Source of the DNA: Cohnella sp. SGD-V74
GTDB lineage: Bacteria > Bacillota > Bacilli > Paenibacillales > Paenibacillaceae
Length of the DNA stretch: 64,000 nt
Assembly (NCBI RefSeq): GCF_003001675.1
Contig: NZ_PVYW01000007.1
Coordinates: 248,001 to 312,000, forward strand
Direction of reading: 5' to 3'
Shown in pieces: positions 16,252-23,822 of the stretch. Position 1 is the stretch's first letter. Each line of letters opens with the position of its first letter. The position numbers and the translations under genes were made by a program. The notes beneath the pieces are model-generated. The model worked only from the letters and a program-made list of their open reading frames with translations. It was not told the DNA's origin and did no database searches.

Positions 16252-17604
16252 ATGTACCGGATGCTTATCGTAGATGACGAGCCGATTATCGTCAACGGAT
16301 TAATCCAATTGTTCCAGAACAACGCCGAGTTCGAGCTGGATATATGCAAGGCCTATTCTTCCGCGGAAGCGCTGGAGATCGCGAAGAGGACGAAGCTGGA
16401 CATTCTGGTCAGCGACATTCGCATGCCCCGCAAGACCGGTCTGCAGCTCGTCGACGAGATCGTCTATTATTGGCCGGCGTGCCGGATCATCTTCCTGACC
16501 GGCTACAGCGAATTCGAATACGTGTATGAGGCGCTTCGCAAAAACGTCGACAGCTACATTCTGAAGACGGAAGGAATGGACCCGATCTTCGAGGCGGTGA
16601 AGCAGGCGATCCGGAAGCTGGAGGAAGAGAACCGGCGGCGGTTGGAGAGCGAGAGGGCGCAGCTTCATCTGCATCTGGCGGAGCCGTACTTGAAGATGGA
16701 GATGATGGCGGAGCTGCTGAGCGGCAGACCGCTGACGGAGCTGACGTCGAGCGAGCGCTATGCCGATCTGAATTTTGCCGTATCCGCCGATCGTCCCGCT
16801 TATCTGGTGACCGGGTGGGTGGAACGAGCCGAGCCTCCGAAGCGCAAGAAGCTGCAAGCAGTGCAGCGTATTTTCGAACAGCTGCTGCCCTCCTCCTTGG
16901 CCTGCGAGCAGACGATTCACGAGGAGGAAGCGCCGGTGTGGCTGCTGCAGCCGGACGCGGAATTGTCGGCCAGGTTCGGCGGAGCTGACGCGGACGTTAA
17001 AGACGAGAAGGCAGTCGAAGAGGGGGTCGTCGCATATGTGAAGGGCATTCTGGAGCAGGTGCAGAACGAATGCGAAGCGGCATTGGAAGCAACCGTATCC
17101 TTCGGCATCTCCGGCAACGTGGCGGACGGCTGGGAGGCGGTGCATCCGAAGCTGGAGGCGATGCTGTCCGGAATTCGCGACAGAGCCCGGTTCGGGCATG
17201 CGCTGGCCATTGTCGATTTCGGCAAAGCCGAAGCGCCGGCTTGGAGCGCCGGCATGGGAGAGGACAAGGAGCAAGAGGAGCAGAAGCGCTGGCTGATCGA
17301 GCAGATTCACAAGTACGTGCAGGACAATCTGAGCGGAGACTTGTCGCTGACGACGATCGCGGGCGAGGTGCATTTTAACCCGTCTTATCTGTCCCGTTAT
17401 TACAAGCAGGCGACGGGCCGCAATCTGCTCGATTTCATCCAATCGACCCGATTAAACGCAGCCATCGACCTGATGCTCCACACTTCGCTGAAACTAAATG
17501 ACATTGCCGTCCGCACGGGCTTCGACTCCAACTCCTACTTCACGACCTTTTTCAAGAAAATGACCGGAATGTCGCCGATGCAGTATCGAAATTCGCATAG
17601 GTAA
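16252..17604 (+). CDS. Response regulator with AraC-type DNA-binding domain, YesN type
   Basis: The 450-residue cytoplasmic activator has an N-terminal receiver (MLIVDDEP; phosphoacceptor Asp in SDIRMP; Thr in FLTGYSEFEY; Lys in YILKTEG), a variable linker of about 200 residues, and two AraC helix-turn-helix motifs in the last 100 residues (SGDLSLTTIAGEVHF, then LKLNDIAVRTGFDSNSYF). It is the cognate partner of the kinase just upstream. Its likely target is the promoter of the next gene: two direct AAACGATT repeats at 17613-17630 stand immediately upstream of the -35. Confidence 0.93.
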   Translation: MYRMLIVDDEPIIVNGLIQLFQNNAEFELDICKAYSSAEALEIAKRTKLDILVSDIRMPRKTGLQLVDEIVYYWPACRIIFLTGYSEFEYVYEALRKNVDSYILKTEGMDPIFEAVKQAIRKLEEENRRRLESERAQLHLHLAEPYLKMEMMAELLSGRPLTELTSSERYADLNFAVSADRPAYLVTGWVERAEPPKRKKLQAVQRIFEQLLPSSLACEQTIHEEEAPVWLLQPDAELSARFGGADADVKDEKAVEEGVVAYVKGILEQVQNECEAALEATVSFGISGNVADGWEAVHPKLEAMLSGIRDRARFGHALAIVDFGKAEAPAWSAGMGEDKEQEEQKRWLIEQIHKYVQDNLSGDLSLTTIAGEVHFNPSYLSRYYKQATGRNLLDFIQSTRLNAAIDLMLHTSLKLNDIAVRTGFDSNSYFTTFFKKMTGMSPMQYRNSHR

Positions 17605-17612
17605 AAAATACG

Positions 17613-17630
17613 AAACGATTGTAAACGATT
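17613..17630 (+). promoter_or_regulatory. Direct repeats, candidate AraC-type activator site
   Basis: AAACGATT occurs at 17613-17620 and again at 17623-17630, a 10-base period placing both on the same face of the helix. The second copy ends 5 bases upstream of the -35 hexamer, the usual class II activator position. Confidence 0.5.
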
Positions 17631-17635
17631 CGAAA

Positions 17636-17665
17636 TTGCGAGCGTTTTCCCGCCGCGCCTATAAT
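17636..17665 (+). promoter_or_regulatory. Promoter of the binding-protein/permease operon
   Basis: TTGCGA at 17636-17641 and TATAAT at 17660-17665 are separated by 18 bases. The -35 is weak and the -10 perfect, as expected for an activator-dependent promoter. The binding-protein start lies 55 bases downstream. Confidence 0.65.
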
Positions 17666-17719
17666 GAATTCATGGAGCTCCTAAGACTGGCAAACGATCA
17701 TATAGGGGGAAGCTTGCAC

Positions 17720-19474
17720 ATGAAATGGCGTAGATCCTGGAATCTGATCCTCTCGTTCTCTCTCGTACTTTCGTTGATGGCGGCATGTTCGAGCAAAGAA
17801 GGGAACAAAGAAGGCTCGTCCCCATCTCCGTCGGCGTCCGTATCTCCTTCGGCCTCTTCGGAAGACGGCGGAGAGAGCGCCGAAGCCGAAAAGCCGGACC
17901 CGCTCGGCAAATATCCGGAGACGGTGACGGTGACCGAGGTCATCGGTTACAATCCGCCCGAGGATCCAAGAACGCCGTCAGGGATGACGCCCGATCAGAA
18001 CGCTTACCTGAAAGACTTGAAAGAAATGACGAACATCGAAGTCAAGTTCAAGTGGATGGTGCCGAACAGCCAATACGAGCAGAAGTTCTCGCTGGCGCTC
18101 GCGTCGGGCGACTTGCCGGACATTATGGAGCTTGACCAGAAAAACTTCGAGAAGCTGAAAAATCAAAACATGCTGGGGGATTTGACGGAAGCTTACGAGC
18201 AATACGCTTCCCCGGATCTCCGGAAGTATATGGAGTCGGACGGCGGCTTCGCGATGAAGACGTTCAGCGTCGACGGCAAGCAGCTTGCGATTCCGGCATT
18301 CGAGGACCCGTTCCTGTCTACGCAGATTTTGTGGATTCGCAAAGACTGGCTCGACACGCTGGGCTTGCAGCCTCCGACGACGATGGCGGAGCTGGACAAG
18401 GTTGCCGAAGCCTTCGTTACGCAGGACCCGGATCGCAACGGCCAGAATGACACGTATGGCGTGTCTCTCCAGAAAGAGTTGTTTTTCTGGGGCTTCGATC
18501 TTAGAGGCTTCTTCAACGGATTCGGAGCGTATCCGTCCGTTGGCGACAAGCAGTCGGCCTGGATCAAGGGCGGCGACGGCAAGCTGGTTCCCGGTCTGAT
18601 TCAGCCGGAAATGAAGGACGGGCTGGCGATGCTGCAATCCTGGTATCAGCGCGGCATCATCAACAAGGAGTTTGCGCTTAAGGACGAAAACAAAGTTGTC
18701 GAGGATATCGTTGCAGGCAAGGTGGGCATCTCCTACGGAGAATGGTGGTACCCGAACTGGCCGCTTAACTCCCACGTGGATAAAGATCCGAAGGCGGAAT
18801 GGATCGCGCTGCAAATTCCGGGCCTGGACGGACCGGGCAAATCGCTAGTGCCGAAGCTTCGCGCCGGCAAAGTGTTCGCGGTGAGCAAAAACATGAAGCA
18901 CCCTGAAGCAGCGATCAAAATGCTGAACTTCTACATCGAGATGGGCTACAAGAAGTACAAGGACGACGAGAAGGCGGCAAAAGGTTACGTCTACAACTGG
19001 TTCAATCCGCGGATTTATAATCCGGCCGATATCGACAACATCTATACCGAAGTCAACAAGGCGCTGGATGCGGGTCAAACCGAGATTACGCTGGAAGACG
19101 AGAACTTCAGCAACGTCGACTCCGTGTTCAGAGCGACGAAGGAATACTTGGCCAAGGATACATCCCGTCAATCGTTGGGCATCAGTTGGGGGCAGTATTA
19201 CAGCCGCGCCGCCAAAGACGGAGGCTGGGGCACAACGAAGAAGGTTAAGGAAAGCAATGCGTTCGTCAACAACGAATTCTACGGCCTGCCTACGGAGACG
19301 ATCGTCAGCAAGGGCGGTCAGCTCGACAAGCTGATGCAGGAATCGTTCACCAAGATTATTATGGGCGCATCGCTCGATGAATTCGACAAATTCGTCTCCA
19401 GTTGGAAGTCGCTGGGCGGCGACAAGATTATTGAAGAAGTCAACGCGTGGTACGATACGCAAGCCGTGAAATAA
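17720..19474 (+). CDS. Large solute-binding lipoprotein, LplA/LipO type
   Basis: This 584-residue lipoprotein has a signal ending in LMAACSS and a Ser/Pro-rich linker, then an extracellular two-lobe binding domain. Its length is typical for the long family 1 binding proteins that pair with LplB/YtcP permeases in paenibacilli and take up oligosaccharides or uronide oligomers. ATG 17720 follows AGGGGGAAG; a frame extends upstream to 17636 but would begin within the promoter. First gene of an operon running to about 26.3 kb, driven by the promoter at 17636-17665. Confidence 0.92.
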   Translation: MKWRRSWNLILSFSLVLSLMAACSSKEGNKEGSSPSPSASVSPSASSEDGGESAEAEKPDPLGKYPETVTVTEVIGYNPPEDPRTPSGMTPDQNAYLKDLKEMTNIEVKFKWMVPNSQYEQKFSLALASGDLPDIMELDQKNFEKLKNQNMLGDLTEAYEQYASPDLRKYMESDGGFAMKTFSVDGKQLAIPAFEDPFLSTQILWIRKDWLDTLGLQPPTTMAELDKVAEAFVTQDPDRNGQNDTYGVSLQKELFFWGFDLRGFFNGFGAYPSVGDKQSAWIKGGDGKLVPGLIQPEMKDGLAMLQSWYQRGIINKEFALKDENKVVEDIVAGKVGISYGEWWYPNWPLNSHVDKDPKAEWIALQIPGLDGPGKSLVPKLRAGKVFAVSKNMKHPEAAIKMLNFYIEMGYKKYKDDEKAAKGYVYNWFNPRIYNPADIDNIYTEVNKALDAGQTEITLEDENFSNVDSVFRATKEYLAKDTSRQSLGISWGQYYSRAAKDGGWGTTKKVKESNAFVNNEFYGLPTETIVSKGGQLDKLMQESFTKIIMGASLDEFDKFVSSWKSLGGDKIIEEVNAWYDTQAVK

Positions 19475-19555
19475 GCGGTACGAGGAGGCGGGAGGCGAAG
19501 TCGGGCAATCGACCGAACCTCCCGCTTTTCAGTAGGGGAGAACGGAGGGGCATCC

Positions 19556-20446
19556 TTGAAAAAACTGAAAAAGAATTATCCGTTGCACGTCATGCTGCTG
19601 CCGGGCGTCGTGTTTACGTTAATCTACGCTTACGGTCCGATGGCGGGGCTGGTTATGGCTTTCCAGGAATTCGAGCCGCTGTCCGGTTTCTTCAAATCGG
19701 ATTTTATCGGCCTCGACAACTTCAAATACGTGTTTCAGCTGCCGGACTTTAATCAAGTGCTGTGGAACACGGTGCTGATTGCCGTCTGCAAAATGGTGCT
19801 GTTCCTGCTTGTTCCGTTAATTTTGGCTTTGCTGCTTAACGAGGTAACGAAGAGTTGGTTTTCGCGGTTTGTGCAGTCTGCGATTTTCCTGCCGTTCTTC
19901 CTGTCATGGACCGTGCTTGGCGGCATCGTCATCGAGCTGTTTTCCTTAAACGGCCCGGTTAACGCGCTGGTGTCGTCTTTCGGACTGGAGCCGATTATGT
20001 TTATGCTCGACAACAGTTGGTTCAGGACGATTATTATCGGTTCGGACGTGTGGAAGGGCATGGGCTACAACATGATCATCATGCTCGCCGCCATTACCGG
20101 CATTAACGCTACGCTGTACGAGGCGGCCGAAGTGGACGGCGCGGGCAAGTGGAAGCAGATGATCCATATCACGCTGCCCGGCATAGCGCCGATTGTGATC
20201 GTGCTTTCCGTCCTGGGACTCGGCGGCGTGCTGAACGCCGGTTTCGAACAAATCTTGATTATGTATAATCCGACCGTCTACGAAGGCTCGGACATTATCG
20301 ATACATTCGTTTATCGTTTGGGTATTTTCAGCCAGCAATTCGGTCCTGCCGCGGCTGTCGGTCTGTTCAAATCGGTTATCTCGCTTGCGTTAGTATCGGC
20401 AACTTACTATGCAGCCTACAAATACAACAACTACCGCATCTTTTAG
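19556..20446 (+). CDS. CUT1 ABC permease, LplB type
   Basis: The 296-residue inner-membrane permease begins at TTG 19556 after GGAGGGG. It has six predicted membrane segments and the EAA loop YEAAEVDGAGKWKQMIHITLP, with the ATPase-contact Gly. The C-terminus YAAYKYNNYRIF is characteristic of LplB-like proteins. It follows the binding protein gene and precedes its permease partner; no ATPase is encoded in the cluster. Confidence 0.92.
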   Translation: MKKLKKNYPLHVMLLPGVVFTLIYAYGPMAGLVMAFQEFEPLSGFFKSDFIGLDNFKYVFQLPDFNQVLWNTVLIAVCKMVLFLLVPLILALLLNEVTKSWFSRFVQSAIFLPFFLSWTVLGGIVIELFSLNGPVNALVSSFGLEPIMFMLDNSWFRTIIIGSDVWKGMGYNMIIMLAAITGINATLYEAAEVDGAGKWKQMIHITLPGIAPIVIVLSVLGLGGVLNAGFEQILIMYNPTVYEGSDIIDTFVYRLGIFSQQFGPAAAVGLFKSVISLALVSATYYAAYKYNNYRIF

Positions 20447-20479
20447 AGGAATGCTTACTTGAATGGAGGTGAGTCGGTT

Positions 20480-21370
20480 ATGCGAAGCCGTGTCTCATTG
20501 AGCAGAAAGCTGTTTAACGTATCCAACGCGTTGTTTTTAACCGGAGTCACCCTGCTCGGCATCGTTCCGTTCCTGCACTTGCTGTCGATTTCCTTGAGCT
20601 CGAATACGGCCGCAATGGCGGGAGAGGTTAAGCTGTGGCCGGTCGGCTTTTCTTGGGACGCTTATATCTATTTGGGTGAAAAGGTCGAGTTCTTCCGTTC
20701 GTTGCGGGTGTCCCTGGAACGGGTCGTTCTCGGGACGATCGTCAACATGCTGCTGGTGTTTCTGACCGCTTATCCTCTGGCCAAATCGAACGAGCAGTTC
20801 GGCTCCAGGACGGTGTACGTTTGGTTTTTTGCCGTCACGATGTTCTTCGGCGGGGGACTGATTCCGACCTATATCGTCGTTGTCAAAACCGGGCTGATCG
20901 ATTCGATCTGGGCGCTGATCCTGCCGGGCGCGCTGAGCGTATGGAACGTCATCCTGATGCTGAACTTCTTCCGCTCGATTCCGAAGGAGCTGGAGGAAGC
21001 GGCGACGATCGACGGCGCGGGACATTGGACCATTCTGTGGAAGGTTTTCCTTCCCGTATCGCTGCCTTCGATCGCGACGATCGGCTTGTTCACGATCGTC
21101 GGGCACTGGAACGCCTGGTTCGACGGGATTCTCTACTTGAACTCGCCGGATAAGTACCCTCTGCAGACGTACTTGTCGACGCTGATTATGTCCATGAATT
21201 CCATGATGACCTCGGTGTCCGTAGAACAGCTTAAGGTGCTCGAAAATCTCAGCGAGAAGACGCTGCGAACGGCGCAAATCTTTATGGGGGCGCTGCCGAT
21301 TATGCTCGTCTACCCGTTCCTGCAGAAGTACTTCGTTCGCGGCATGACGGTCGGCAGCGTTAAAGAATAA
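20480..21370 (+). CDS. CUT1 ABC permease, YtcP/AraQ type
   Basis: This 296-residue permease forms the channel with the LplB-type partner. It has six predicted membrane helices and the loop EEAATIDGAGHWTILWKV. The C-terminus YFVRGMTVGSVKE is the hallmark of the YtcP group. ATG 20480 follows GGAGGTGA (20465-20472), better than the upstream TTG. Confidence 0.92.
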   Translation: MRSRVSLSRKLFNVSNALFLTGVTLLGIVPFLHLLSISLSSNTAAMAGEVKLWPVGFSWDAYIYLGEKVEFFRSLRVSLERVVLGTIVNMLLVFLTAYPLAKSNEQFGSRTVYVWFFAVTMFFGGGLIPTYIVVVKTGLIDSIWALILPGALSVWNVILMLNFFRSIPKELEEAATIDGAGHWTILWKVFLPVSLPSIATIGLFTIVGHWNAWFDGILYLNSPDKYPLQTYLSTLIMSMNSMMTSVSVEQLKVLENLSEKTLRTAQIFMGALPIMLVYPFLQKYFVRGMTVGSVKE

Positions 21371-21401
21371 TGGATGGTCTGCAATGGGGAGGGGCGCGGC
21401 G

Positions 21402-22676
21402 ATGAAGAAAATAACGGTCGCTTTGATCGGAGCGGGACAACGGGGCTATAACTATGCGGAGTATGCGCTGCAAAACCCGTACGAGGTGCAGATTACGGCG
21501 GTGGCGGAGCCGACGGCCGCGCGAAGAGAGGCGTTTCGGGAGCGTCACGGGCTGCCGGAGGATCGGGCCTTCGCGCACTGGGACGAGCTGTTTTCCGGAC
21601 CGAAGCTGGCCGACGCCGTCATGATCTGCACGCAGGATCGGCAGCATTTCGAGCCAACGATGAGGGCGCTTGAGGCGGGTTATCACGTGCTGCTGGAGAA
21701 GCCGATGTCGTCCAGTCCCGAGGAATGCCTCGCAATGGGCGACATGGCCGCTCGAATGAACCGTGTATTCTCCATCTGTCATGTGCTGCGGTACACGAAC
21801 TTTTTCTCCACGATTAAAGGGCTGCTTGATCAGGGTTCGATCGGGAAGTTGATGTCCATTACGCATAACGAGAACGTCGGGTACTGGCACCAGGCGCACA
21901 GCTTCGTGCGCGGCAACTGGCGGCGCAAGGATGAGTCCAGTCCGATGATTCTGGCCAAGAGCTGCCACGACCTGGACATTCTGCTGTGGCTGGCCGGCTC
22001 GGATTGTGTGCGGGTATCCTCCTTCGGCTCGCTGGCTCATTTTACGGCCGAGAATGCGCCGGAGGGGGCGCCGCTGCGATGTCTGGACGGCTGTCCGGCC
22101 TCCGACGAGTGCCTCTATTACGCGCCTAGGCTGTACTTGACGGACAATACGGACTGGCCGACCTCGGCGATCAGCGACGATGTTGGTTATGAAGCTCGAT
22201 ACAAGGCATTGCGGGAAGGTCCCTACGGCCGCTGCGTCTATCGCTGCGATAACGACGTCGTCGACCATCAGGTCGTGAATCTTGAGTTCGACAATGCCGT
22301 TACGGTTGCGTTCACGATGAGCGCATTTACGAGAGAGATTAGCCGTACGATCAAGCTGATGGGGACGAAGGGGGAAATTCGCGGAGCGATGGAGAAAAAC
22401 GAGATCGAAATTTTGCATTTCGGCAGCGGCAAAACGGAGCGGATCGCCTTCGAGGATCGCGGCGGTCATGTCGGTCATGGCGGCGGCGACTGGGGGCTGA
22501 TGCGCGATTTCCTGCGGCTGGTGCGAGCGGACGACGGGCAGCAAGGTTTAACGTCGGCCGAGCATTCGGTGCAAAGTCATATGATCGCGTTCGCGGCGGA
22601 ACAGTCCCGGGCAGTCGGCGAGACGTTGGAGTTGGCGGAGTTCGTACGAGGGCTGCGGTCATGCTCCGTTGGCTGA
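21402..22676 (+). CDS. Gfo/Idh/MocA-family NAD(P)-dependent oxidoreductase
   Basis: The 424-residue cytoplasmic enzyme has an N-terminal Rossmann fold with GAGQRG near residue 11 and the family motif EKPMS near residue 100. It also has a C-terminal alpha/beta substrate domain including NENVGYWHQAHSFVRGNWRR, a pattern common in this family. A Cys-rich patch (CLDGCPASDECLYYAPR) around residue 228 is found in one subgroup and may bind metal; that is inference. Such enzymes oxidise or reduce sugars, uronates or inositols. The ATG follows GGGGAGGGGC. Its 3' end overlaps the next gene by 16 bases, so the two are translationally coupled. Confidence 0.88.
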   Translation: MKKITVALIGAGQRGYNYAEYALQNPYEVQITAVAEPTAARREAFRERHGLPEDRAFAHWDELFSGPKLADAVMICTQDRQHFEPTMRALEAGYHVLLEKPMSSSPEECLAMGDMAARMNRVFSICHVLRYTNFFSTIKGLLDQGSIGKLMSITHNENVGYWHQAHSFVRGNWRRKDESSPMILAKSCHDLDILLWLAGSDCVRVSSFGSLAHFTAENAPEGAPLRCLDGCPASDECLYYAPRLYLTDNTDWPTSAISDDVGYEARYKALREGPYGRCVYRCDNDVVDHQVVNLEFDNAVTVAFTMSAFTREISRTIKLMGTKGEIRGAMEKNEIEILHFGSGKTERIAFEDRGGHVGHGGGDWGLMRDFLRLVRADDGQQGLTSAEHSVQSHMIAFAAEQSRAVGETLELAEFVRGLRSCSVG

Positions 22677-23737
22677 CTCGTCGGCCGTTATGGGGAGGAA
22701 TTGCCGTGCTGATTGCGACGACCGGCATTGTGATGGCGGCGGCTCACGCCTGGGATCGGCCGTCAAATGAGGAGGAAATTGTGGCGTGGGTAGACGAAAC
22801 GCCCGTTCATAAGGGCGAGTTCGAGCGCGCTCTGCGGGCCAACAAGTCTCGCGTCGTGGACGAGTACTACGTGACATACGGCGCCGAACAGACGGCGGCG
22901 TTCTGGACGACGGCCTATGGAGGGGTAACCCCTTCCGAGTCCGTCCGCAAGCTGGCGTTGGAGACCGTCGTGAAGCTCAAAGTCGAGCAGATGATTGCGC
23001 AGGAGCAAGGCATTCTATCGGACATCGGTTATTCGGGTTTCCTGCGGGAGCTGGAGTCGGAAAACCGAAGAAGACAGGAGGCTGCCGCCGAAGGACGGGT
23101 CGTGTATGGCCCTGTTCGTTATGAGGAAACGGCCTATTTGGAATATGTGATGAGCAATGCGATCCGAGACGTCAAGAGCCGGCTGCTGGAGCAGGAATGG
23201 AAGCCGGACGAGCGGGAGCTGCGGCAATTCTATGAGTTGAATAAATCGGAGCTCTATGCGTCGCGCGGGTCGGTGAAGGTTAACCAACTGTCCGCAGCTT
23301 TTCTGGACTCGAATCAGGAGGCGGACGAGACGCTTAAGCGTCAGGCGCGAGAGCGAATGGACGAAGCGACGGCTCTGGCCGCTGCCGGAACCGGGTTTGC
23401 GGAAATCGCGGATAGGTTGGGCGTTGAGATCCGGCTGGAGGAGCGAACCGTCAATGAGGGCAATGTCAGAATGAATTTGCGGAGTCCCGTCGCGCAGATT
23501 GCGCAGCATCTGGCTCCGGGTGAAACCAGCGGCGTCATCGAAGAGAACGGGCGCTTCTATTTGCTCCAACGTCTGGATGAGCGGAGGGAAGGCTCCGAGT
23601 TTGCGGATTTTGCGGAGATCAAGGATCAGGTGTTGAAGGATTATGCGGATTACAGGTATGCGGAATACGTCCGGGATCGGATATCCGCCGCCGAGATCAG
23701 AATAGATGAAGCGAAATACAAAACCTCGTGGAAGTAA
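22661..23737 (+). CDS. Membrane-anchored PpiC/SurA-like peptidyl-prolyl isomerase (foldase)
   Basis: The 358-residue protein has an N-terminal membrane anchor (about residues 10-30) and an exported body. SurA-N-like helices lie at about 40-180, and a parvulin-type region at about 200-310 (SVKVNQLSAAFLD..., FAEIADRLG, APGETSGVIEENGRFYLLQ). It lacks the Cys lipobox of classical PrsA. It overlaps the oxidoreductase by 16 bases and directly precedes the gene for a large secreted beta-helix protein. I infer a dedicated helper for folding that protein after secretion. The parvulin domain is divergent, so isomerase activity itself is uncertain. Confidence 0.75.
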   Translation: MLRWLTRRPLWGGIAVLIATTGIVMAAAHAWDRPSNEEEIVAWVDETPVHKGEFERALRANKSRVVDEYYVTYGAEQTAAFWTTAYGGVTPSESVRKLALETVVKLKVEQMIAQEQGILSDIGYSGFLRELESENRRRQEAAAEGRVVYGPVRYEETAYLEYVMSNAIRDVKSRLLEQEWKPDERELRQFYELNKSELYASRGSVKVNQLSAAFLDSNQEADETLKRQARERMDEATALAAAGTGFAEIADRLGVEIRLEERTVNEGNVRMNLRSPVAQIAQHLAPGETSGVIEENGRFYLLQRLDERREGSEFADFAEIKDQVLKDYADYRYAEYVRDRISAAEIRIDEAKYKTSWK

Positions 23738-23758
23738 GAGAGTTCCTGCATCGCTTGA

Positions 23759-23772
23759 TGTAAGCGCTTCGG
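23759..23772 (+). promoter_or_regulatory. cre-like catabolite repression site
   Basis: TGTAAGCGCTTCGG contains the AAGCGCTT core of CcpA sites and matches most of the cre consensus. It lies about 50 bases upstream of the start of the beta-helix protein gene. Confidence 0.45.
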
Positions 23773-23822
23773 CCAAGGGCCCGGCTGAAGGATTACATAT
23801 ATCAATGGAGAGGGATGATCGC

